From Ruminococcaceae bacterium UBA7212 (GTDB taxonomy: Bacteria; Bacillota; Clostridia; Oscillospirales; Acutalibacteraceae), in assembly GCA_002490525.1 (NCBI GenBank), contig DKUE01000038.1, forward strand, positions 36,738 through 56,343: a DNA stretch of 19,606 nt, read 5' to 3'. The notes beneath the pieces were generated by a model that had not been told where the DNA came from, did no database searches, and was given only the letters and a program-made list of their open reading frames with translations. Shown here one piece after another: positions 13,441 through 19,606 of the stretch (position 1 is the first letter of the stretch; each line of letters starts with the position of its first letter). A program made the translations under genes and the position numbers.

Positions 13441-15060
13441 TTACGCGTCTTTATTGAGCAGTGCGAAGTTGTCTTTATTCGCCTTATACAGATTCTTGTA
13501 TACAGCGAAGTTGCGGTCGTAAACCGCTTTGTTTGCCGCGTTCGGACGGAAGGTTTTTGCGGCGGGAATCAGTTTTTTGACTTCGCCCAAATCCTTGATA
13601 AGCCCTGTGCCGACAGCAATCATTGCCGCCGCACCGACAGCGCCGATGTTCTGCGGGCTGTCTACGGTTTCGACGGTTCTGCCTGTGCAGTCCGCCAAAA
13701 TCTGGCAGGTGATGTCACTCAATGCGCCGCCGCCGACGAAGCGAATCGTAGACGAGGTTTGGACTTTCTTCGCCTGCGTTTCGAGCATCCAACGAAGATG
13801 GAAGCAAACGCCTTCGACCACCGCGCGAATCATTTCGGACTTGCCTGTTTCGAGACTGATATTGAAGAACATCCCGCGTGCGTTCGGGTCCTCGAACGGG
13901 CAGCGGTTGCCGTGCAGCCACGGGGTAAAGATAACGCCGCCTGCACCTGCGGGGACGGTATCCACAACTGCCATCATATAATCGTACAAATTGGTGTAAA
14001 CCGTTTCTCTGTCCTCACGGTGATGCTTAAGGTCGTGGCTCTTGTCCAGATAAATATCAATTTCATCGAGCGCCAAGTGGTCTTTCACCCACTCTACGCA
14101 TTTTGCGGCGGTCTCCAGCTCTGCGAAGTAGTTGAAGTAGCCGTCGCGTGCGCCGACGATAGCGGCAATCATCGCGCTGGTGTCTACAACGCTCTTATCC
14201 GTAACTGTGGAAACCCAGCCCGATGTGCCCGAATACATATGGGTATCGCCGAGGTCAACCGCACCTGCACCGACGCCGATGAGCGATGCGTCACCGCCGC
14301 CGCCGAATACGGATGTACCTTCTTCCAATCCCAATTCCTCTGCCTGTTCACGGCGCAGCTTGCCGACGCGGTCCGTGCACCGCACAAGCTTGGCAAGGTG
14401 CTTTTCATGCACGCCGTACAGCTTGCACATTTCGCGGCTCCAGCCCTCTTTGCCCTTGCGGATGTCATACAGCAATGCACCGTATGCCGAATCCTGCGTC
14501 ATAACAAATTCGCCTGTCATACGGCAGATGAGATATTCCTTTACGTCTAACCATTTATGTACCTTTGCGAATACTTCGGGTTCGTTCGCCTCCACCCATT
14601 TGTATTTCCAAACAGGGTCTTTGACAGAGCAGGCAACTGCGCCCGTAATCTGCAAAGCTTTCAGCAACTTCGGTATATTTGCGCCTGCAATCTGCGGACC
14701 GTAGGCGATGCCCTTTTTCAGTTCCTCGCTCGCGCGCTGATCCATATAGCTCATCGCGCGGCGCACGGCATTGCCGTTTTCATCTACGAGCACCAGTCCC
14801 TGCATCTGTGAACAAAATGAAATGCCCGTAATATCTTTTTTGTCAATCTTGCTTTTTTTCATGACGGTGCGGGTGCTTTTGACCATCGCGTCCCACCATT
14901 CGTCTGGGTCCTGTTCCGCGCCGCCGCCGGGCAACACATAAAGGTTATACCCCTCGCTTGCCGCCGCCAGCAGCTCAATCTTGTCCGTAATCGAGAACAA
15001 ACAGGTTTTTACGCCGGTCGTACCGATGTCGTAAGAGATTGTATAAGTCGGATTTACCAT
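13441..15060 (-). CDS. FGGY-family carbohydrate kinase, xylulokinase-like
   Basis: A 539-residue two-domain sugar kinase of the FGGY family, which phosphorylates sugars or polyols with ATP in the cytoplasm. The N-terminal domain opens with the phosphate-binding YDIGTTGVKTCLF (10-22), then SFCSQMQGLVLVDENG (81-96) and MDQRA (106-110). FGGGGDASLIGVGAG (252-266) carries the likely catalytic base D257. The C-terminal domain has the nucleotide-binding RFVGGGALSD (440-449). Length and layout fit xylulokinases, but the substrate-facing motif differs from the classical one, so the sugar (D-xylulose, L-ribulose, gluconate or other) is not assigned. ATG 15060 is 7 bp after GGAGG; an ATG 6 bp upstream abuts it too closely. 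A TetR gene lies 86 bp upstream on the same strand with a palindrome between, hinting at local control. No isomerase or transporter gene is adjacent. Confidence 0.88.
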   Translation of the reverse strand: MVNPTYTISYDIGTTGVKTCLFSITDKIELLAAASEGYNLYVLPGGGAEQDPDEWWDAMVKSTRTVMKKSKIDKKDITGISFCSQMQGLVLVDENGNAVRRAMSYMDQRASEELKKGIAYGPQIAGANIPKLLKALQITGAVACSVKDPVWKYKWVEANEPEVFAKVHKWLDVKEYLICRMTGEFVMTQDSAYGALLYDIRKGKEGWSREMCKLYGVHEKHLAKLVRCTDRVGKLRREQAEELGLEEGTSVFGGGGDASLIGVGAGAVDLGDTHMYSGTSGWVSTVTDKSVVDTSAMIAAIVGARDGYFNYFAELETAAKCVEWVKDHLALDEIDIYLDKSHDLKHHREDRETVYTNLYDYMMAVVDTVPAGAGGVIFTPWLHGNRCPFEDPNARGMFFNISLETGKSEMIRAVVEGVCFHLRWMLETQAKKVQTSSTIRFVGGGALSDITCQILADCTGRTVETVDSPQNIGAVGAAAMIAVGTGLIKDLGEVKKLIPAAKTFRPNAANKAVYDRNFAVYKNLYKANKDNFALLNKDA

Positions 15061-15101
15061 TTCCATTCCTCCCAAGAGATGAATATTGATTTTTTCAGGC
15101 A

Positions 15102-15118
15102 GAACCCGTGACGGGTTC
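15102..15118. promoter_or_regulatory. 17-bp perfect palindrome between tetR and the kinase gene
   Basis: GAACCCGT-G-ACGGGTTC, an 8-1-8 palindrome about 42 bp before the kinase start. It has no T run, so it is less likely a terminator. It could be an operator or an mRNA hairpin. Confidence 0.4.
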
Positions 15119-15146
15119 GGATGGGAAAGAGCCGTTTTCGGGCGCT

Positions 15147-15812
15147 TTACCCCTGCCGAGGCTTTGCCAAGGCGGATTTTACAAATTTCAGACATTGTTT
15201 GACAACAAAGTCATCCCGTTCCGTGATGTCATTGCCGACATAAATGCGAAAGCGTTCGATATAGTAGTCACATGCATAAGAGAATTGCAGAGACATGAAA
15301 ATATTATCCAGCAAAAACGCCGCGAACGGTGCGCTGATGTCCTCACGGATATCGCCGCTTTTTTGACCCGCCTCAATTGCCAAGCGGTAAATATGCGCGG
15401 TCAGCGCTTCCATTTCATAGGCGAACTGCGAGGCGAAACGCGGATTATTTTCCGCGGTCATGGCGTTGTAAAGCTTTAAAAGCACGGCACTTTCCTTTGA
15501 GGAATGCTGAATTTCACGAATAATGCGCTCTACCTTGACAAGAATATCCTCATCGCTTTCGGCAAGGACGGTGAGCAGCTCTTCCATGCTTTGAATTGAG
15601 TGGTGAATGACCGTCAAAAACAAATCCTGCTTGTTTTCGAAATATTTATAGAGCGACCCGACGCTGACGTCTGCTTTTTTTGCGATGGTATTCATGTTGG
15701 CGTTTTCGAAGCCCTTCAGTGCAAATTCCCCTGTAGCCGCGTCTAAAATCCGTTTTCGCTTTTCGGCGGAAATATTGTCAAACGTCGGTTTGTGGTGTTT
15801 TTGCAAATCCAT
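15147..15812 (-). CDS. TetR/AcrR-family transcriptional regulator
   Basis: A 221-residue repressor-type protein. The N-terminal HTH (about 15-64) is canonical: KRKRILDAATGEFALKGFE, then the recognition segment KKADVSVGSLYKYFENKQDL. The rest (65-221) is a variable helical ligand-binding and dimerisation domain, which does not identify the inducer. ATG 15812 is placed 9 bp after AAAGGA; an in-frame ATG three codons earlier would touch that site. A 22-bp palindrome covers the -10 region and start of its own promoter, so autorepression is likely. The FGGY kinase gene lies directly downstream on the same strand and is a plausible target, though TetR proteins next to sugar kinases are less usual than LacI, DeoR or GntR types. 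Confidence 0.92.
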   Translation of the reverse strand: MDLQKHHKPTFDNISAEKRKRILDAATGEFALKGFENANMNTIAKKADVSVGSLYKYFENKQDLFLTVIHHSIQSMEELLTVLAESDEDILVKVERIIREIQHSSKESAVLLKLYNAMTAENNPRFASQFAYEMEALTAHIYRLAIEAGQKSGDIREDISAPFAAFLLDNIFMSLQFSYACDYYIERFRIYVGNDITERDDFVVKQCLKFVKSALAKPRQG

Positions 15813-15924
15813 GTATTTCATTCCTTTTGCGGCGCCGTACGGCGGTGCCGAATTCAGTCAGGGGATAACGCACGGCATCCTGTGCCCCCTAAAAATTTAC
15901 GGTCGGAAGCGTGCTTGTCAGCCG

Positions 15925-15946
15925 TATAATAAGTATACATATTATA
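15925..15946. promoter_or_regulatory. Candidate TetR operator
   Basis: A 22-bp palindrome: TATAATA at the left (15925-15931), GTATAC at the centre (15933-15938) and TATTATA at the right (15940-15946), with one mismatched pair (A at 15932 and 15939). It covers the region from the -10 to about +12 of the tetR promoter. Confidence 0.5.
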
Positions 15947-15973
15947 ATACCATATCAGACAGAGATTGTTCAA
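15944..15973 (-). promoter_or_regulatory. Promoter of tetR
   Basis: On the - strand TTGAAC (15968-15973), an 18-bp spacer, and TATTAT (15944-15949) with TG one base upstream (extended -10). The leader is about 125 nt. Confidence 0.5.
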
Positions 15974-16001
15974 GAAAAATTTTACAAAATCCGATAGAAT
16001 C

Positions 16002-16304
16002 TTACAGTGCGGCAGTATCTACGGCGGCGCGTCCGTCGGTTACCTTTGCGACGTAGGCGGCAACGGCTTGATGTGCGGGATGCGTTTTATATGATTCCAA
16101 GGCTTGTGCATTTTCGACTTTTACAACAAGCATTGCGTCGAAATTGCGGTCGCATGCAACCTCGTTTTTATAAAAGCGAATATCTTTGAGCGCAGGGACG
16201 TTTCCAAGCAAGCCTTCTAAGCCTTCTTTTACAATATCGATGTTTTCTGCTTTCGTCCTGCCTTCGGCATCTTTAAATTTCCACATAACAACATGTGTAA
16301 GCAT
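16002..16304 (-). CDS. Dabb (stress-responsive alpha/beta barrel) domain protein
   Basis: A 100-residue single-domain protein with the Dabb pattern: N-terminal strand MLTHVVMWKFK, a helix with the conserved region around GLEGLLGNVPALKDI, strand FDAMLVVKVEN, and the closing LESYKTHPAHQAVAAYV. These are dimeric ferredoxin-like alpha/beta barrel proteins. Most bacterial members have no assigned function; some are linked to stress or small-molecule metabolism. ATG 16304 follows AAGGAAGGAAAAATC. It lies on the same strand as tetR, 190 bp upstream of it, with the tetR promoter between, so the two may be transcribed separately. No clear terminator was seen after it. Confidence 0.88.
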   Translation of the reverse strand: MLTHVVMWKFKDAEGRTKAENIDIVKEGLEGLLGNVPALKDIRFYKNEVACDRNFDAMLVVKVENAQALESYKTHPAHQAVAAYVAKVTDGRAAVDTAAL

Positions 16305-16434
16305 GATTTTTCCTTCCTTTGCATCAATTTATGAAAACAATCCGGTGACGATGCCGTAACTCGGCGCCCCGCTGAATTTTGCACAATTGGACGAAAATGC
16401 ACCAACCGCATGGGGGGGACGCTTCGGACTCGAT

Positions 16435-16467
16435 GTTCCGCCGAAGTTTGATAAAATTTCGCGGAAC
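16435..16467. repeat. Long hairpin-forming inverted repeat
   Basis: GTTCCG (16435-16440) pairs with CGGAAC (16462-16467). After a single bulged C, CGAAGTTT (16442-16449) pairs with AAATTTCG (16454-16461) through one G.T pair. The loop is GATA. There is no T run, so this is not a typical terminator. Confidence 0.65.
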
Positions 16468-16570
16468 GCGCCACCGCTCATTCCCCACGAATATGCGTTT
16501 CGTTTTTTCGTACAAAATTTGCGGGCGTGGATTTTCTCCGAAAACGGGCACCTTTTGTCTCGTGACACTC

Positions 16571-16597
16571 GGCAATTCCCCTGTTAGGGGAATTGCC
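16571..16597. repeat. Perfect 12-bp inverted repeat with 3-nt loop
   Basis: GGCAATTCCCCT, GTT, AGGGGAATTGCC. It lacks a T run on either side. It sits 40 bp before repeat copy 3 and may belong to the same mobile or palindromic element. Confidence 0.7.
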
Positions 16598-16635
16598 CGC
16601 CACTATGCGGATATCAACTTTACTCCGTGCGATGT

Positions 16636-16665
16636 GGGATTCTTCGCTGTTGCGCAGAATGACAG
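16636..16665 (+). repeat. Interspersed repeat copy 3
   Basis: GGGATTCTTCGCT, a variable GTTGCGC, then AGAATGACA. The preceding bases (AACTTTACTCCGTGCGATG) also resemble those before copy 2b (TTCACTTTGCGCGATGG), so the homology extends to the left of the core. Confidence 0.6.
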
Positions 16666-16863
16666 GGATAAGAATACGCAGGAATCTCTCTGTCACGGCT
16701 TCACCTTATATTCTTATTATATATCATACCATAGATCTGTGAAAAAGCAAAGAGAAAGCCGCGTGCTTTTGTGCAAAACCTCTTAAAATCGGCTGAAGCG
16801 GCAAATCCTTTGTAAAGAGTCCATAAACTTGCGGGATTCTCGGAAAAAATCTTTAGAAAACTA

Positions 16864-16892
16864 TGGAAATCTTTAAAAATATCTGTTATAAT
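16864..16892 (+). promoter_or_regulatory. Promoter of ppdK
   Basis: A perfect TATAAT (16887-16892) with TG one base upstream (extended -10), 17 bp after TGGAAA (16864-16869). AAATCTTTA occurs twice exactly 20 bp apart (16847-16855 and 16867-16875), the second between the -35 and -10, with a looser copy AAATCCTTTGTAAA from 16803. The leader is about 85 nt and holds a short stem GTCCAA/TTGGAC (16910-16915 with 16931-16936). Confidence 0.7.
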
Positions 16893-16981
16893 AACAGACG
16901 GTTAATTGCGTCCAAGGGGGTATTCTCTTTTTGGACAACCATTTCTTACTATTTGTATATTAAAATTGGAGGTATTTGTTC

Positions 16982-19606
16982 ATGAGCCAAAAGTATGTTT
17001 ATCTGTTCTCTGAAGGGAACAAAGACATGCGCAACCTGCTCGGCGGCAAAGGCGCAAACCTCGCGGAAATGACCGGACTCGGTCTTCCCGTTCCGCAGGG
17101 CTTCACCATCACCACCGAAGCTTGCACACAGTATTATGAGGACGGCAGAAAGATTAACGATGAAATCCAGGCACAGATTATGGAATACATCGTGAAAATG
17201 GAAGGCATTGTCGGCAAAAAATTCGGCGACAAAGAAAACCCGCTGCTGGTTTCCGTCCGTTCGGGCGCGCGTGCTTCCATGCCCGGTATGATGGACACCA
17301 TCCTGAACCTTGGTTTGAATGAAGACGTTGTGGACGTTATGGCGAAAAAGTCCAACAATCCGCGTTGGGCTTGGGACTGCTACAGAAGATTTATCCAGAT
17401 GTATTCCGACGTGGTTATGGAAGTCGGCAAGAAATACTTCGAGCAGCTCATTGACGAAATGAAAGAAAAGAGAGGCGTGAAGCAGGACGTTGAACTGACT
17501 GCGGACGACCTTAAAGAGCTTGCCGGCCAGTTTAAGGCGGAATACAAAGCAAAAATCGGCACGGATTTCCCGACCGACCCGAAAGAACAGCTTATGGGCG
17601 CTATCGAGGCCGTTTTCCGTTCTTGGGATAACCCGCGTGCAAACGTCTATCGCCGTGATAACGACATTCCGTACTCTTGGGGTACCGCTGTTAACGTACA
17701 GATGATGGCGTTCGGCAACATGGGTGATGACTGCGGCACAGGCGTTGCGTTCACACGTGACCCCGCGACCGGTGAAAAAGGACTGATGGGCGAATTCCTC
17801 GTCAACGCACAGGGCGAAGACGTGGTTGCAGGCGTCCGTACACCCATGCCGATTGCCAAAATGGCGGAAGAGTTCCCCGATGCATTTAAACAGTTCACCG
17901 AAGTTTGCGCAACTTTGGAAGACCATTACCGTGATATGCAGGATATGGAGTTCACCGTTGAGGCGGGCAAGCTGTATATGCTTCAGACCAGAAACGGTAA
18001 GAGAACCGCGAAGGCTGCTCTTAAAATCGCCTGCGACCTTGTGGACGAAGGCATGATTGACAAGAAACAGGCTGTGGCGATGATTGACCCGAGAAATCTC
18101 GATACCCTTTTGCACCCGCAGTTCGATGCAAAAGCACTGAAAGCGGCTACTCCGGCCGGCAAAGGCTTGGGCGCTTCCCCCGGTGCGGCTTGCGGTAAGG
18201 TTGTGTTCACCGCTGATGACGCTGTGGAATGGAATAAGAAGGGTGAGAAGGTCGTTCTTGTCCGTCTCGAAACTTCTCCCGAAGATATTACCGGCATGAA
18301 AGCGGCACAGGGTATCCTGACCGTTCGCGGCGGTATGACTTCTCACGCGGCGGTTGTTGCACGCGGCATGGGCACTTGCTGTGTTTCCGGCTGCGGTGAC
18401 ATCAACATGGACGAAGAAAACAAAAAATTCACCCTTGCAGGCAAAACCTATCACGAGGGCGACTATATCTCTATTGACGGTTCTACCGGTAACATCTACG
18501 ACGGCATCATTGACACCGTCGATGCTGAAATTGCAGGTGAGTTCGGCAGAATCATGGCTTGGGCGGATGAGTTCAGAACCCTGAAGGTTCGCACCAATGC
18601 AGATACCCCCGCTGACGCGAAGAAAGCACGTGAATTGGGTGCAGAAGGCATCGGCCTTTGCCGCACCGAGCACATGTTCTTCGAGGCGGACAGAATCGCG
18701 GCATTCCGCGAGATGATTTGCGCAGACACCGTGGAAGAAAGAGAAGCGGCGCTCGCAAAGATTCTGCCTTACCAGCAGGGCGACTTCGAGAAGCTCTATG
18801 AAGCACTTGAAGGTAACCCTGTAACCATTCGTTTCCTTGACCCGCCGCTCCACGAGTTTGTTCCCACCGAAGAGGGCGACATCGCGGCATTGGCAGAGGC
18901 ACAGGGCAAATCCGTGGAAGACATTAAAGCAATCATTGCTTCTCTCCATGAGTTCAACCCGATGATGGGTCACCGCGGCTGCCGTCTGACCGTAACCTAT
19001 CCTGAAATTGCAAAGATGCAGACACAGGCGGTTATCCGTGCGGCAATCAACGTGAAGAAAGCCCATGCAGACTGGAACATCGTCCCCGAAATCATGATTC
19101 CGCTGGTCGGCGAAATCAAAGAGCTGAAATTCGTGAAGGACATCGTTGTTGCAACTGCGGATGCTGAAATCGCAGCGGCAGGTGCAGAGCTGAAATACGA
19201 AGTCGGCACCATGATTGAAATTCCGAGAGCGGCACTTACCGCAGACGAGATTGCAAAAGAGGCTGAATTCTTCTGCTTCGGCACCAACGACCTGACCCAG
19301 ATGACATTCGGCTTCAGCCGTGACGACGCGGGCAAGTTCCTGGATGCCTACTATGATACCAAGATTTACGAGAACGACCCGTTCGCGAAGCTTGACCAGA
19401 AGGGCGTTGGCGCTCTGATGAAGATGGCGGTTAAGATGGGTAAAGAAGTCCGTCCTGAGATGCACTGCGGTATCTGCGGTGAGCACGGCGGCGACCCGTC
19501 TTCTGTTGAGTTCTGCCATAACATCGGTTTGGATTATGTTTCCTGCTCGCCGTTCCGTGTGCCGATCGCACGTCTTGCGGCCGCACAGGCGGCTATCAAA
19601 AGTAGG
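16982..19606 (+). CDS. ppdK: Pyruvate, phosphate dikinase (3' end runs off the window)
   Basis: 875 codons are visible with no stop, close to the full clostridial length (about 875-880), so only the last residues are missing. PPDK interconverts pyruvate, ATP and phosphate with phosphoenolpyruvate, AMP and pyrophosphate, and in many anaerobes runs in the glycolytic direction. The N-terminal ATP-grasp domain begins GGKGANLAEMTGLGLPVPQG and contains SVRSGARASMPGMMDTILNL. The swivelling phosphohistidine domain has GGMTSHAAVVARGMG with the catalytic H455, the same number as in Clostridium symbiosum PPDK. The C-terminal barrel has GLCRTEHMFFE, MGHRGCR, IEIPRAAL, FGTNDLTQM and HCGICGEHGGDP with the likely catalytic Cys at 832. 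ATG 16982 follows GGAGG by 9 bp. It has its own strong promoter and no co-directional neighbour in view. Confidence 0.97.
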   Translation, partial: MSQKYVYLFSEGNKDMRNLLGGKGANLAEMTGLGLPVPQGFTITTEACTQYYEDGRKINDEIQAQIMEYIVKMEGIVGKKFGDKENPLLVSVRSGARASMPGMMDTILNLGLNEDVVDVMAKKSNNPRWAWDCYRRFIQMYSDVVMEVGKKYFEQLIDEMKEKRGVKQDVELTADDLKELAGQFKAEYKAKIGTDFPTDPKEQLMGAIEAVFRSWDNPRANVYRRDNDIPYSWGTAVNVQMMAFGNMGDDCGTGVAFTRDPATGEKGLMGEFLVNAQGEDVVAGVRTPMPIAKMAEEFPDAFKQFTEVCATLEDHYRDMQDMEFTVEAGKLYMLQTRNGKRTAKAALKIACDLVDEGMIDKKQAVAMIDPRNLDTLLHPQFDAKALKAATPAGKGLGASPGAACGKVVFTADDAVEWNKKGEKVVLVRLETSPEDITGMKAAQGILTVRGGMTSHAAVVARGMGTCCVSGCGDINMDEENKKFTLAGKTYHEGDYISIDGSTGNIYDGIIDTVDAEIAGEFGRIMAWADEFRTLKVRTNADTPADAKKARELGAEGIGLCRTEHMFFEADRIAAFREMICADTVEEREAALAKILPYQQGDFEKLYEALEGNPVTIRFLDPPLHEFVPTEEGDIAALAEAQGKSVEDIKAIIASLHEFNPMMGHRGCRLTVTYPEIAKMQTQAVIRAAINVKKAHADWNIVPEIMIPLVGEIKELKFVKDIVVATADAEIAAAGAELKYEVGTMIEIPRAALTADEIAKEAEFFCFGTNDLTQMTFGFSRDDAGKFLDAYYDTKIYENDPFAKLDQKGVGALMKMAVKMGKEVRPEMHCGICGEHGGDPSSVEFCHNIGLDYVSCSPFRVPIARLAAAQAAIKSR

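Larger units (their letters stand above)
16305..16981. other. Gene-free region with hairpins, a repeat copy and the ppdK promoter
   Basis: 677 bp with no convincing gene; short frames on both strands lack ribosome binding sites and family resemblance. From left to right: the Dabb ribosome binding site, a GC-rich stretch with a long hairpin (16435-16467), a perfect 12-bp palindrome (16571-16597), a repeat copy (16636-16665), an AT-rich stretch, direct repeats and promoter. The middle (about 16325-16690) looks like an inserted, non-coding repetitive element or its remnant. Confidence 0.5.

Noticed and set aside
12997..14550. A 517-residue open frame on the + strand
   Set aside because: It runs antisense through the XRE gene, a terminator and the FGGY kinase; its translation has no recognisable domain.
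16324..16786. Short frames on both strands in the region before ppdK (for example 16379-16786 + and 16324-16575 -)
   Set aside because: They run through palindromes and a repeat copy, lack ribosome binding sites and overlap each other; more likely translations of a non-coding element.
16949..19519. An 856-residue open frame on the - strand opposite ppdK
   Set aside because: It is the antisense of a clearly recognisable PPDK with catalytic motifs in register. It has no ribosome binding site or domain and is rich in His/Cys/Asn, as expected of a reverse frame of a codon-biased gene.
1..19606. CRISPR array, insertion sequence, toxin-antitoxin or phage genes
   Set aside because: No regularly spaced repeats, transposase or integrase motifs, or recognisable phage proteins were seen; the XRE pair is the only weak toxin-antitoxin candidate.

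Overview
The window reads as chromosome of a gut-type, low-to-mid GC Firmicute, most likely a clostridium of the Oscillospiraceae/Ruminococcaceae. This rests on family recognition only: AGGAGG-type ribosome binding sites, TTG/GTG starts, a PdaB-like spore-type deacetylase, VanR/VanS-like two-component systems, a QueT transporter behind a preQ1-type leader, and a clostridial-length pyruvate phosphate dikinase whose catalytic His falls at residue 455. No plasmid, phage, CRISPR, rRNA or tRNA genes were seen.

Layout. 1-4807 (+ strand): rlmB (23S rRNA methyltransferase), a 981-residue membrane protein that I read as a degenerate P1B-type ATPase with its catalytic motifs lost, and an MgtC/SapB-family membrane protein. 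The block ends at a symmetrical terminator. 4816-8657 (- strand): a PdaB-like deacetylase, a response regulator/histidine kinase pair (stop and start codons overlap), and queT under a strong promoter and a preQ1-like riboswitch. 8799-12163 (+ strand): a second response regulator/histidine kinase pair, transcribed divergently from queT. 12164-12482 is a repeat-rich gap, followed by a small two-helix membrane protein and its terminator. 12819-16304 (- strand): an XRE regulator overlapping a small unknown partner, a FGGY sugar kinase preceded by a TetR regulator, and a Dabb-domain protein. 16305-16981 is a gene-free stretch with strong hairpins and a repeat copy. ppdK (+ strand) then runs off the right edge at or very near its C terminus.

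How the genes fit together. The pseudo-ATPase and the MgtC-like gene share a leader motif and probably an operon, which recalls the mgtC-mgtB pairing of enterobacteria. The two two-component systems flank the queuosine-precursor transporter but show no sign of controlling it. TetR has a 22-bp palindrome over its own promoter and a second palindrome ahead of the kinase, suggesting autoregulation and local control of sugar phosphorylation. ppdK serves central PEP/pyruvate metabolism.

The most unusual item is the 981-residue protein at 958-3903: P-type ATPase architecture is recognisable end to end, but the KTGT, TGE, GDGxND and CPC signatures are replaced. The next most unusual are the preQ1-like leader carrying an inserted GNRA hairpin, and a hairpin between queT and the first response regulator that could act as terminator, promoter scaffold and translational insulator together.
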